This document shows positions 44,721-63,852 of a DNA stretch of 64,000 nt, one piece after another (position 1 is the first letter of the stretch; every line of letters starts with the position of its first letter). The DNA comes from Halocaridina rubra (Eukaryota > Arthropoda > Malacostraca > Decapoda > Atyidae). Both the position numbers and the translations under genes were made by a program. The notes below the pieces were generated by a model. The model saw nothing but the letters and a program-made list of their open reading frames with translations, was not told the DNA's origin and searched no databases. The stretch is taken from positions 93,501 through 157,500 of the forward strand of contig JAXCGZ010017028.1 of assembly GCA_037179515.1 (NCBI GenBank). Direction: 5' to 3'.

Positions 44721-45487
44721 CAGTGCTGCCAGGTCAAGCTGTCAAAAATTCCCTAGATTCGCTTACAAAATTTTCCTATTTGGCTCAAATTATCCCCGTT
44801 ACATACACATATATAAGGCATATTTCAGTAGTTAAATACTGCTCATAATCTCATTACATACCTTAATGTTGATCTTTTTAGCAAATGTCATCAGTCATGA
44901 AATTTAAATGGGCCTAAAGTTATTTCCATGTCTTCAGCAGATGAAGTTTCAAAAGTTCTTTTTGCATGTAACAGCCACACTAATGATTCTGAGGTTAAAG
45001 AATTTCTTGTTTGTGTTTTCATTAAGTTCACTTGTGAAAAATCTCTCTCTCTCTCTCTCTCTCTGCATCCAATGTATTTTTCAATTTCTTCATCTCGGTT
45101 ACATACAGAGTAAAAATATAAAGACTTGGAATAATAATGGCTAGTTCTCCAGAATATCCCTACATTTTCCCTTTCTTTTCTGGATTTCCCTATATTTTAG
45201 TGAATTTTCAAGTTTCTTCCCTGCTGGCTAGTACAGTGGTAACGCGCTGGCTTCGCATCCACGAGGTCGAAAGATCGGTTCCCGTCCAAGACCGAGAGTT
45301 TAAGCTGTTTGCTGGCAGGAACTGCTGTGGTGGGACACCACAGTGGGGGGTTGGGGCTTGCCCTGGCTGACGAATACCTATTGTATTAAATGGAAATAAA
45401 GTGTATTATTATTATTATTATTATTATTCCCTGTATTCACCTAAATTTCCCTAAAACAAGGAAATTTCCCTGTACCTGGCAGCCTGG
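44721..45487. mobile_element. hAT-type MITE carrying a SINE
   Basis: Ends CAGTGCTGCCAGGTC and GTACCTGGCAGCCTGG, with an 8-bp duplication TTTGCTAC (44713-44720 and 45488-45495). It lies within a 180-bp TgF unit, which it splits. Internal sequence is AT-rich with a CT run near 45044. The SINE at 45224-45426 is nested inside. Confidence 0.85.
45224..45426 (+). mobile_element. tRNA-derived SINE with target duplication
   Basis: A-box-like GCTAGTACAGTGGTAACG, B-box-like ATCGGTTCCCGTCC, a GC-rich body, AATAAAGT and a (ATT)n tail. It is flanked by TTCCCTG on both sides (45217-45223 and 45427-45433). Full-length match to the copy at 860-1062. Confidence 0.9.
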
Positions 45488-46115
45488 TTTGCTACTTCCG
45501 TTTCAGCTGATGCACCTTCACACGCTATTTCCCTGACAATATTATATTAAAAATAACTTTGCTGTTTGTTCTTAATGCTTTTTTCAATTTTCTTCATAAT
45601 ATCCGATCATAGCCAGTTTATCGTTCAGCGTTATAGCATGACGCTTAGCACTTGCACCAGGAATTTTCTTAGGTGCCATAGGGGCAAAATATAAGGTCAC
45701 AAATGAATGAGAATGACAGTAGTCAATAAACAGACATATACCGTGCATAATCTAATCAATTCAAAACAATAGCGGTTTCGCGGGAATGACAAGTGACGAC
45801 ACCTAACGTTAGATATTGGAACTACTGTACGTATTTTAATAAGATTTTATATGCTTTTATTCTTATTTATTGTACAATAACATGATTTTATGTGCTTTTG
45901 TTTTTATTTATTGTACTGTAACATGATTTCATGTGCTTTTAAAGGTTTTCTAGTGATATTATGATTCCAATATTTGTAGCGGGCAGACGTAAAGTTGATT
46001 ATAATGACGTAAACTTTTTTTTTTTTCCATATATCTTTTTGAAAACCGACGTATAATCGAGAACGACTTACTTCGAAACAACTTAAGCCGAAGTAAACCT
46101 GTATGTGTATATATA

Positions 46116-50470
<4,355 letters not shown>

Positions 50471-50548
<78 letters not shown>
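50471..50548. repeat. (TA)n tract between TgA-10 and TgA-11
   Basis: About 78 bp of TA after an initial GTATGTATA. Confidence 0.95.
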
Positions 50549-50553
<5 letters not shown>

Positions 50554-50642
50554 TAATCCCTCGCTATATCACGGTTCACCTATTGCGAATTCAGTGCATC
50601 ACAGATTTTTTGTGGAATTTTTTTTTTTTTTTTTAGGTGATT

Positions 50643-51081
50643 GTGACACCAGGATGGGCCAAGAAATAATAAAATAAAACAGCCTTTATCAGGCTGTAAA
50701 GAGAAACAGAGATGGAGAGTGTAATGACCTGTCAGATGTGTAGGGATTATAAAAGATGTGAAATGAATATCCAATTCTCTGCTAGGTTTTAATATACCTC
50801 TGCAATACTTTCCTGATGTCTGTTCCAAAAATTCTCCTTGGATCTTATCATCATCATTATTATTATTATTATTATTATTATCATTATTATTGGTGACAAT
50901 AATTTTCCTTTGATGATGATTGTGGAGATTATTATAATCATTATTATTATTATTATTGCTATTGAGGGCTCATCATTGTTTGTACGTCTGTTGGTTTATT
51001 TACTTTAATAACTGTGAACAGTGCCCCTCCCTAGTTGGCTGGGACAAAGGGAGGTGGGGGGATGGGTAGACTAGAAAAAAA

Positions 51082-51087
<6 letters not shown>
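50643..51087 (-). mobile_element. R1 left half and centre
   Basis: GTGACACCAGGATGGGCC, GACCTGTCAGATGTG and ATT tracts, followed by the R1 centre TGTACGTCTGTTGGTTTATT and CCCTAGTTGGCTGGGACAAA. The latter is seen inverted at 61030-61085. Confidence 0.75.

Positions 51088-51170
<83 letters not shown>
51088..51170. repeat. (GA)n tract, left flank of LINE
   Basis: About 42 GA units directly abutting the LINE's (GTCAAA)n tail. Confidence 0.95.
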
Positions 51171-51174
<4 letters not shown>

Positions 51175-54100
51175 AAGTCAAAGTCAAAGTCAAAGTCAAA
51201 GTCAAAAACTTTATTCCATCAAAAATGGCTATTACATGATAATTAATCTAATTACAAATTGCAATGTAAAATGTCAAAATAAAACTAATGAAATTTGCAA
51301 AGCACAAAATCACAAAATTTACACATGATAATTAATCTAATTACAAATTACAATGTAAAATGTCAAAATAAAACTAATGAAATTTGCAAAGCACAAAATC
51401 AAAAAATTTACACATTAAAATATGCATACATACACTTCGTTTACCCAATGGGAGGATAATAATGAGACTAAAATCACTTATTAAGTAGGTGATTTAAAAG
51501 ATGAGATTTAAGTGAGGGTAATGTTTGGCAACTTCTTAAGTTTGCGGGTAAAGAGTTCCAAAGTCTCGGGCCTATTACATTTAAGGCTCTTGCCCCAATA
51601 TCAGTGGAAGTTCTGGGCACGTAAAAAGAATTCTGATATCTGGTGTTGACGTTATTGATACGCACTTGATTAACTGTTGGCAATGAGAAGAGCCATTCCG
51701 GTAATATTCCATGATTTATTTTAAAAACTAAAAGACAGATATTATATATGAACTTCATGTCCATCCTTAGCCAACCCAATCTCTCAAAGAGGGGAGTCAC
51801 GTGATCATGTTTATGCACCCCCCCTATGGCAACTCTTGCAGCAAAATTCTGGAGCCTTTTCACTCGTAACATCTGGGTCTTAGTCGTGGAACCCCAAACA
51901 CTCAGACAGTAGTTGAGAATACTTAAAATCAATGTTTGTACTACAATTACCCTACAATCAGGCTCGAATCTTTCATAGACTCTGTTCAAGTAAATAAGGG
52001 TCCCGTTCACTTTTTTATGTAGTTCATCGATATGAAAATTAAATGTCATGGTACTGTCCATAATAACTCCTAGATTTTTAACCTTATTAGATGGGAAGAG
52101 TGAAACATTGTTGAAATTTATACTGATGTTCTCAGGAATGCGGGACAGGTATTGATTTGATCCAAAAATAACGAATTTAGTTTTATTTTCGTTCAGTAAA
52201 AGACCATTACTGTTAAAATAACTTTTGGCACAGTTTAATATATCTTCAGCCCTTTTTAAGATTTCAGGAATTCTATCAATGTCACCAGTAAGCATAATCT
52301 GGGTGTCATCAGCATACATAACAAGTAGGCAATCTCTTATAAATTGAGGTAAATCATTAACATATATTAAGAAAAGCAGAGGACCCAAAATTGAACCCTG
52401 AGGAACGCCAAAACTGATATCTAAAGAAGAAGAGAGAGTCGAGCCCATTCGAACTGATTGAATTCGATCTTTCAGATAATTTTCGAACCAAAATGAGTCA
52501 ACATGAACTTTGGAAAGTTTTCTCATTAGAATTTGATGGTGTACACTGTCAAATGCTTTAGACAAATCTAACAATAATAAAAGTGATATTTTCTTATTTT
52601 CAATATTACTATAAATTTTATCAGTAATTTTAAGTAGGGCCGTCTCGGTCGAAAGTTTAGGCCGAAAACCGTGTTGTTCTTCACATAATAGACAATTTAA
52701 TTCAAGGAAATTTATTAACTGGGTGGCAACTACCTTCTCAAGTATTTTAGACAGAATGCTGAGAAGAGAGATTGGCCTATAATTTTCAACATTATTAGTA
52801 TCTCCACTCTTAAAAACGGGGATGATATAGGGATGCTTCCAGAGGTTAGGATAACTGCCTGTAACAATGGATGTATTTACAATGACTAAAATGAAAAATA
52901 CTGTAACTGGCAATGAGTCAATTAGGAAGCGAAGTTGTATCCCATCGGAACCACAAGAGTTTGTTGGTTTGAGGTTCTTTATGATAAGAATAAGTGTGAC
53001 TAAATCGATTGGGTGCGGTCTAAAATTATTGATAATACTTCTTTCAGCTTGAGGCTGGCAATTATGTGGTTGATTAATAATCAAGTCATTATTATCTTGG
53101 GACTTTTCATATGTGGACTTACCTATTTCAGCAAAATACTTATTATAATCATTCACTCGCTTTTCCACATTATCACTGAGAAGGTCAGAATTTTCTAAGA
53201 TTTCCTTATTTGCAGGAATTATTCTTTTTATAACATTCCAAGTTCCTTTGATATTTCCCTTATACTTGGAAAATTCTTCCCTGAAATGATTTTTCTTCTT
53301 TTCGGACAACATTGTTTTAGTAAGGTTTCTTTCTCTTCTATAGGCTCTTTCCATCTCGGAGTTTTGTCTATCAGATTTAAATTGCCTTAGGAGGTCATCT
53401 CTCTTTTTCATTTGCTCTTTTAACTGAGAGTCAATCCACGGGGCAGGAGGGCGTGTCATGACTTTGGTTGTAAGAGGGGCACATTCATTTAAACATCTCG
53501 TAAAAACATCAGTAAAAGTAGAAACTTGATAATTTACACAATCTGTAGTTAGTATTGAATTTAAAATGTTGTATTCATTAAGAAGAGTGTCGCAGAAACA
53601 ATTTTGAGAATAATTCTCAAGAGATCGGAAAGTTTTAACAATTGGCGGTCTCTTTTCCTTCCTGACATTAACTGTAGCTATTAGAAGCTCGTGGTCTCCT
53701 ACAGGACAAGGTAAGACATCGTGGTGAACTATAAAACTAGGTGTATTGGTAATTATAAGATCAATTAGGCTGGAGGAATTAGCGGTGGTACGGGTTGCTT
53801 TATTCACAAGCTGATTTAAGTGGAGGGATTGAATTAATTTCCCCATTTTATTATTAGGAAGAAGGAGATTATCATTGAAGTCGCCTATAATAATGAGAGG
53901 TTTGCTCCTCAAACAGACCGACCGAAATACCTCGGAGATGTAATCAAAGGTGTCGTTGAGTGCATGTGGGTGTCTATATACACATCCCAGGATGAATGAA
54001 GGGGATTTCCTACTCTGAACAGTCAACCAAATGTCTTCGAGATGAGGAGGTCGCTCGACTTCAGGGGTCTTTAATAGGGAGACCGTTAGATGATTTCTTA

Positions 54101-54312
54101 CATACACCCCCACACCCCCACCCCTACCGCCATCAAATCGATAAAAAGAATATTCAGGTATAGCAACAAAACCAGACTGCATATTAGCTTGGAGCCAAGT
54201 TTCACAAACACACATTATATCCACGTTATTTTCTCTGATCATTAGTGCAATATTTTCGAAATTACCCAAAAGTGATTGTGCATTGATGTGTTGTATGTTT
54301 ATGAACTGTTTC

Positions 54313-54317
<5 letters not shown>
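51171..54317 (-). mobile_element. Non-LTR retrotransposon (CR1/L2-like LINE) in a GA tract
   Basis: 3.15 kb on the minus strand. It has an open ORF2 (51474-54314), a roughly 300-bp 3' UTR containing two near-identical 90-bp direct repeats (51232-51320 and 51324-51415), an AATAAA signal (as TTTATT at 51209) and a hexanucleotide (TTTGAC)n tail (51171-51205). Both ends touch GA repeats. The 5' end lacks an upstream ATG, indicating modest 5' truncation or loss of ORF1 and the 5' UTR. Confidence 0.9.
51474..54314 (-). CDS. LINE ORF2: endonuclease-reverse transcriptase, uninterrupted
   Basis: 946 codons without a stop. The first codon of the frame used here is TTG, and the frame opens only about 15 codons further up, through CT repeats, to a stop at 54357. 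No ATG precedes residue 25, so the natural start is probably lost. The N-terminal endonuclease shows HINAQSL (9-15), CVCETWL (35-41), GDFND (144-148), SLIDLIITN (182-190) and GDHEL (206-210). The reverse transcriptase shows RPISLLSILSKILE (513-526), HGFRPKLSTETALL (548-561), LDLSKAFDSVHH (582-593), VPQGSILGPLLFL (637-649) and YADD (667-670) with both catalytic aspartates. C-terminal YCLSVWGSTTK and LWNSLP are usual for CR1/Jockey-group proteins. No RNase H or zinc knuckle was recognised. If expressed, it would nick DNA and copy its own RNA at the target. Confidence 0.92.

Positions 54318-54345
<28 letters not shown>
54318..54345. repeat. (GA)n tract, right flank of LINE
   Basis: About 14 GA units after TTATTG (minus sense). 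With 51088-51170 it forms the split target tract. Confidence 0.95.
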
Positions 54346-54347
<2 letters not shown>

Positions 54348-54423
54348 TGCATCCTTTTAAAGTTCCATCAGGAAATGAAGACAGAGAGTGAATTTAAAAT
54401 GGAGGGAAGTTTATTATTAGATT

Positions 54424-54494
<71 letters not shown>

Positions 54495-54762
54495 TTGTTT
54501 GGGGTTTATCTAATTTTTGAGATTATAGTATTACAGTGTATTAATATTCCTTGGTGCTAAACTCTTCTATCTATCTGCACAAAATCTTAACATAAATAGT
54601 GTCAACTGAGAGAAATAGAAAACTTATACAATTCGTTCAAAGAATACATATATCATACCGTATTAATGGGAAACTTAAAAGAAATACCTGTATATATATT
54701 CTCTACACGCAATTTCCCTGACGATATTATAATAAAAGTTTGTTTGCCGTTTGCTGTTTGAG
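54346..54762. repeat. Dispersed segment with (CT)n and 180-bp-unit fragment
   Basis: (CT)n at 54424-54491, then 54495-54760 matching 17461-17720. It ends with a partial 180-bp unit (CCCTGACGATATTATAATAA). Confidence 0.7.
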
Positions 54763-54854
54763 AGAGAGAGAAAGATCTTTAATTAACTCTTGATCATTCA
54801 ACCAAAACTACATTATTCATTATAAAAATAATAGTTTCATGACAAAATCGTAAC

Positions 54855-54889
<35 letters not shown>

Positions 54890-54960
54890 GAATAATAATA
54901 ACAATAATAATAATAATTTCCACAATCATCGTTGAACGAAAATTATTGTTGCCAATAATA

Positions 54961-54995
<35 letters not shown>

Positions 54996-55252
54996 TATTA
55001 ATAATAATAATTATAATAATAATAATAAGATCTAAGGAGAATTTTTGGAATAGACATCATGAAAATAATGCAGAGGTATATTAAAACCCAGTAGAGAATT
55101 GGATGTTCATTACAAATCTTTTATAATCCCTTTACTTCTGACAGGTCATTACACTCTCCATCTCTGTTTCTCCTTACTTTATGTATTTTTCATGCCCAGG
55201 CCCGATAAAGGCTGTTTTATTTTATTATGTTTTGGCCCATCCTGGTGTCACA
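54763..55252 (+). mobile_element. R1 right half (plus)
   Basis: GA run, AAAGATCTTTAATTAACTC, two (AAT)n tracts, GATCTAAGGAGAATTTTTGG, ATGCCCAGGCCCGATAAAGG and CCCATCCTGGTGTCAC. Confidence 0.8.
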
Positions 55253-55365
55253 TTCATTTAACTTTTATTTATTTCTTCTTTTTTATTCTAATGGTGTTCC
55301 TATTTCCCGGTAATTCACCTATCGCGGCCGGTCCCAGAACCAAACCCTAGCGATAAACGAGGGGT

Positions 55366-55370
<5 letters not shown>

Positions 55371-55442
<72 letters not shown>
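55371..55442. repeat. (TA)n tract between TgA-11 and TgA-12
   Basis: About 72 bp with one AAATA interruption near 55420. Confidence 0.95.
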
Positions 55443-55444
<2 letters not shown>

Positions 55445-56736
55445 GTGTTACCCCGGTTATTCGCGCTTCTTGGTTCGCGTTCTCACTCTATCACGGTTTT
55501 CTTTATTTGGATAAATTATTATTTTATTTTATGGGTATACGCAAAAATATTAAAATATTAAAAAAAAAAAATTTCAGTATTTTCATTTTTTTTTCAAATT
55601 TACGTTGCGTGCTGTTATTTATAATGAAAAGGGTGGTTTTTTTAACAGTGCAGGGAGGGTTTATACAGTTCGTAAACGAAATAATAATTGTAAATGAGTA
55701 TGTGTGTCACGTCATCATCACCTCATTCACCGTAATTTTATCTATCACTTTCATAAAAATTTACGTTGCTTGCTGTTATTTATAATGTAAAGGGTGTTTT
55801 TTTAACAGTGCAGGGAGGGTTTATACAGTACGTAAACGAAAAAATAATTGTAAATGAGTATGTATGTCACGTCATTATCACCTAATTCACTGTAATTTTA
55901 TCTATCACTTTCATAAAAATTTACGTTGCTTGCTGTTATTTATAATAAAAAGTGTGTTTTTTTAACAGTGCAGGGAGGGTTTATACAGTACGTAAACGAA
56001 AAAATAATTGTAAATGAGAATGTATGTCACGTCATTATCACCTCATTCACCGTAATTTTATCTATCACTTTCATAAAAATTTACGTTGCTTGCTGTTATT
56101 TATAATGTAAAGTGTGTTTTTTTAACAGTGCAGGGAGGGTTTGTAGAGTACATAAACGAAAAAATAATTGTAAATGAGTATGTATGTCACGTCATTATCA
56201 CCTCATTTACCGTAATTTCATCTATCACTTTCATAAAAATTTACGTTGCTTGCTGTTATTTATAATGTAAAGGGTGTTTTTTCAACAGTGCAGGGAGGGT
56301 TTATACAGTACGTAGACGAAAAAATAATTGTAAGTCAGTATGTCACGTCATCATCACATTCACGGTAAGTTTTCCTATCACTTTCATAAAAATTTACGTT
56401 GCTTGCTGTTATCTATAATGCTAAGGGTGTTTTTTTTAACAGTGCAGGGAGGGTTTATACAGTACGTAAACGAAAAAATAATTGTAAATGATATGTATGT
56501 CACGTCATTATCACCTCATTCACTGTAATTTTATATATCACTTTCATAGAAATTTACGTTGCTTGCTGTTATTTATAATGCAAAGGGTGTTTTTTTAACA
56601 GTGCAGGGAGGGTTTGTACAGTGTAAATGTAAAAATATATTAAAATATCTATGTACATATAGGCGGATCCTACTTCGCGGATTTCCTGGTTCGCGGCGGG
56701 TCCCGGAACCGAACTACCGCGATAAGTGAGGCAACA

Positions 56737-56739
<3 letters not shown>
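55443..56739 (+). mobile_element. TgA-12: Tigger shell with 160-bp array
   Basis: Ends TAGTGTTACCCCGGTTATTC and ...AGTGAGGCAACACTG. Seven 160-bp units lie between 55600 and 56620, the penultimate one shortened. No transposase. Confidence 0.9.

Positions 56740-56770
<31 letters not shown>
56740..56770. repeat. (TA)n tract between TgA-12 and FB-1
   Basis: About 30 bp of TA. Confidence 0.9.
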
Positions 56771-56773
<3 letters not shown>

Positions 56774-58084
56774 TCATTTCTTACCAAGACTGGGACTCAA
56801 ACCTAGGACATATAATTACTAAGTCAAGGCACTACCAACTACACACCACAGAAGGTTAAAAGGAATCCAGCCTTATAGCTTATATCTGCTATACTTAGGT
56901 ATGAACGCATTCTATCTGAATGCCACTGTGTTCATATTACAAATTCCCCAACCACACTTGTGGCTTAATTTTCGCATTTAATTCAATTCCTAATTTCATT
57001 CGGGCTATAAAATAACCAAATAAGCACATTACATATGTGAAAACATGAATAATTTTTTACCCGGACGGGGACTCGAACCTATGACTTATAATTACTAAGT
57101 CAAGGCACTACAAACTACACACCACAGAAGGTTAAAAGGAATCCAACCTTATAGCTTATATCTGCTATACTTATGAATGAACGCATTCTATCTGAATGCC
57201 ACAATGTTCATATTACAAATTCCCCAACCTCACTCGTGGCTTCATTTTTGCATTTAATTCAATTCCCAATCTCATTTGGGATATACAATAACCAAATAAG
57301 CAGATTACATATGTGAAAACATGAATAATTTTTTACCCTTACTGGGACTGGAAGCTAAGACTTATAATTACTAAGTCAAGGCACTACCAACTACACACCA
57401 CAGAAGGTTAAAAGGAATCCAACCTTATAGCTTATATCTGCTATACTTAGGAATGAACGCATTCTATCTGAATGCCACTATGTTCATATTACAATGTCCT
57501 AGGTTCAAGTCCCGGTCCGGGTAAAAAATGATTCATGTTTTCACATATGTAATGTGCTTATTTGGTTATTGTATAGCCCGAATGAGATTGGGAATTGAAT
57601 GAAATCCAAAAATGAAGCCACGAGTGAGGTTGGGGAGTCTGTAATATGAACATAGTGGCATTCAGATAGAATGCATTCATTCCCAAGTATAGCAGATATA
57701 AGACAAAAGGTTGGATTCCCTTTAACCTTATGTGGTGTGTAGTTGGTAGCGCCTTGACTTAGTAATTATAAGTCCTAGGTTCAAGTCCCGGTCGGGGTAA
57801 AAAATTATTCATGTTTTCACATTTGTAATGTGCTTATTTGGTTATTGTATGGCCCGAATTAGTTTGGGAATTGAATTATATGCAAAAATAAAGCCACAAC
57901 TAAGGTTGGGGAGTCTGTAATATGAACATAGCGGCATTCAGATAGAATGCGCTCATTCCTAAGTATAGCAGATATAAACTATATAGGTTGGATTCCTTTC
58001 AACCTTCTGTGGTGTGTAGTTGGTAGCGCCTTGAGTTAATAATTATAAGTCTTAGGATCAAGTCCCGGTCGGGGTAAAAACCGA

Positions 58085-58087
<3 letters not shown>
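56771..58087. mobile_element. FB-1: foldback element of tRNA-like tandem units
   Basis: Ends GAATCATTTCTTACC and GGTAAAAACCGATTC are inverted and TA-flanked. The left half holds three units of about 280 bp in minus orientation, the right half three in plus. They meet at TTCATATTACAA-TGTCCTAGGTTC (about 57492). Each unit has a tRNA-like segment, in sense GTGTAGTTGGTAGTGCC and CCTAGGTTCGAGTCC, matching Pol III A and B boxes, plus an anticodon-stem-like ACTTA-7-TAAGT. Outside the tRNA-like part the unit reads AAGGTTGGATTCCTTTTAAC and AGATAGAATGCGTTCATTCC. No ORF. Confidence 0.85.

Positions 58088-58159
<72 letters not shown>
58088..58159. repeat. (TA)n tract between FB-1 and FB-2
   Basis: About 72 bp of pure TA. 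Confidence 0.95.

Positions 58160-61521
<3,362 letters not shown>

Positions 61522-61599
<78 letters not shown>
61522..61599. repeat. (TA)n tract between TgA-13 and TgF-7
   Basis: About 78 bp of pure TA. Confidence 0.95.
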
Positions 61600-61603
<4 letters not shown>

Positions 61604-63765
61604 CTTGTTCCTTTTTTGCGCGATTTTTTTATGCACGAAATTGCAATAACGCCCCCAAATAATAATAGTCAAAGAATTCGAATTTCGCGAATAATGCCCG
61701 CTAAAAAAGTTAGATTTTTTATTTTTTTATTTAGTAAATAAGCGCCCGCGGACGCTTTGCCTGCCATGCTGCCATCAGTGTGCCGTTACCTAGTATAGTG
61801 AGTGGATATATTTAGTGTTCTGTGTTTATGTTTGTATTTTCAGTTCTTTTATATTTGAAAGATTATATATAGTACTATCATGGCCAGTAAAAGCCTAGGA
61901 AAAGACTGTGTAAGTGCCTCTACTCCAAAAAGAGGCAGAAAGGCAATAATTTTTGAAATAAAATTGCAAGATTTGGGCCATTATGAGAGTGGTGAGAATT
62001 AGGTCCCCATTAATCCGGCAATGCATTTCAGTGAATGCTACGTTTGTGTTTTCCATTCCTTTACATTTTATTGATTATATATTGTACTATTATGGCTACT
62101 AAATGCCCAGGAAAAGACTGTATAAGTGATTCTACTCCCATAAAAGGCAGAAATACAATAATTCTTGAAATAAAATTGCAAGGGTTGAGCCGTCATGAGA
62201 GTGGTGAGAGTATGGTCGCCATTGAACAGGCGTTGCATTTCAGTGAATGTAAGTACGTACACACTATCCGTGAAAATGAGGAAAAAATAAAAGTGCAAAA
62301 ACTGGTTTTAGTTTAACTGTGGCTAAGTAGTCATATTCTTGATAGGATATTATGAGGAAAATGGAAAAAATGGTAAGTAAGAAGTTTTCCTATTGTCGAT
62401 CGGATATTCTGGAGAAAATAGGAAAAATGGTAAGTGTACGACACTGCTTATGTGAGTACAACCTTAGTTTACCCTAGATCTGGACAAAAATTTCCCTAAA
62501 TCTATATTGAGTACCCTAAACGTAATGAAATTCATCATTATTATAATTATTATTACTATTATTATTATTATTATTATTATGATTATTATTACTATGATTA
62601 TTATTATATACTCAATGTAGATATCACTCGACATCATTCTCTGATTACCCTAAATTAGGGTATTTTATCCACTGTGCGTGGATATATTTATAACTGTTTG
62701 TGTTTTCAGTTCTTTGCGTAGATATATTCATAACTGTTTGTGTTTTCAGTTCTTTTAAATTTTAAAGATAACTGTATACTTGCACTATAATATCATGGCT
62801 AGTTGCATAATGAAAAAATTTAGTTTTCTAGTCTTGCTTTTGTTAATTGTTTCTTACGTTTGGTAGATAGAGGCTCATTCTCCTCTTCTAATACCGGATT
62901 ACACCGCTTATGTCAAGTGCTCACTGCCACCTCACGCATCCCATACCTGTTGGTCACCGTATAACAGAGTGAGTAGAATGTGTGTTATCCTTTTATTTAA
63001 AGTGAGTAGAATGTGGTTTTCTTTTGTTACAGTACTTCAGGCATTGCATAATGAAAAAAATTTAGTTTTCTAGTCTTGCTTTTGTAAATTGTTTCTTACA
63101 TTTGGCAGATAGGGGTTACTTTTTCTCTTCTTAAACTGCTTACAACACATGCTCACAGCCACTATGCTTGTCCCATGCCTGTTGCTCACCATATAATAGT
63201 GAGGAGACTGTCAATTTTTTTTTTTTTTACAGTAATTCAGGCATTACATTGATATATTTTATTTTTAGTTTTTTAGTCTTGCTAACGTGTTTTACATTTA
63301 GGCATTGCATAATTAATTTTTATTTTCGTTTTTTAGTCTTGCTTTGGTTATTTATAATTTTTATTTTATCTGTTTACATTTGCAGATAGAAGTTCATTCT
63401 CCTGCATCCTCCTCCTCTTCTGCCACTTAGGTTACGTGCTCACCCCCACCATGCACGTCCCAGTGTACTGTATGACTGTTCCCCACCGGCTAATATAGTA
63501 AAGAACAGAAGGTAAATTTTTTGCTGTACAGTAAATCTGAATATCTTTTGTATATTCTTAAAAATATATGCAGGGCTTTCTGCTTTATGTAGTTATAAAA
63601 TATGCTTTTACTTATGTTATATCTTTGGCATAGTGTGTCTATGTAAGGTTTGGAACGCAACTATGCCCTTTATTCTTGTTTCCAATGAAAAATTAATCGT
63701 TTTTTCACGCAATTTTCCATTTACCCGACACTTCTGAGAACCTATCTTCGTGTTATTCTGAGAAC

Positions 63766-63770
<5 letters not shown>
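61600..63770 (+). mobile_element. TgF-7: TgF element with two HTH modules
   Basis: Ends AACCTTGTTCCTTTTTTGCG and ...TTATTCTGAGAACAAGGT. Two HTH-coding modules (61880, 62092) resemble those in TgF-5, followed by AT-rich spacer, two hydrophobic mini-frame modules (62795, 63050) and the TgF 3' part (63290-63770). Confidence 0.85.
61880..62318 (+). pseudogene. Tigger HTH modules in TgF-7
   Basis: The second module is open from 62092: MATKCPGKDCISDSTPIKGR, NTIILEIKLQGLSRHESGES, MVAIEQALHFSECKYVHTIR, ENEEKIKVQKLVLV-stop. This follows the pattern of the N-terminal psq-type helix-turn-helix of Tigger transposases (E-K-L...GES..AI...L..S....TIR.NEEKIK). The first module (MASKSLGKDCVSASTPKRGR) has a stop after GHYESGEN. 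No catalytic domain. It could at most encode a 75-residue DNA-binding fragment. Confidence 0.7.

Positions 63771-63848
<78 letters not shown>
63771..63848. repeat. (TA)n tract between TgF-7 and TgA-14
   Basis: About 78 bp of pure TA. Confidence 0.95.

Positions 63849-63849
<1 letters not shown>

Positions 63850-63852
<3 letters not shown>

Larger units (their letters stand above)
43779..46101 (-). mobile_element. TgD-2: chimeric TgD element with TgF interior
   Basis: The left end CAGGTATACCTCACCCAATG matches the inverse of the TgD-1 right end. The right part 45608-46101 is the inverse of 3788-4350, including the transposase start MAPKKIPGASAKRHAITLN. Everything between 43880 and about 45608 is foreign: TgF interior sequence as in TgF-4, with its own insertions. 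Confidence 0.8.
50549..55370. mobile_element. TgA-11: TgA-type ends enclosing a split R1 and a LINE
   Basis: The left end CAGTAATCCCTCGCTATATC and right end GATAAACGAGGGGTTACT are inverted and TA-flanked. Inside is R1 in its foldback form (minus half 50643-51090, plus half 54763-55252), split by a LINE at 51171-54317 and a 54346-54762 segment. No TgA transposase sequence remains. Confidence 0.7.

Noticed and set aside
51035..51328. Arg-Glu repeat frame followed by Ser-Gln repeats
   Set aside because: It translates the (GA)n tract and the LINE hexanucleotide tail antisense to the real LINE, so it is not a gene.
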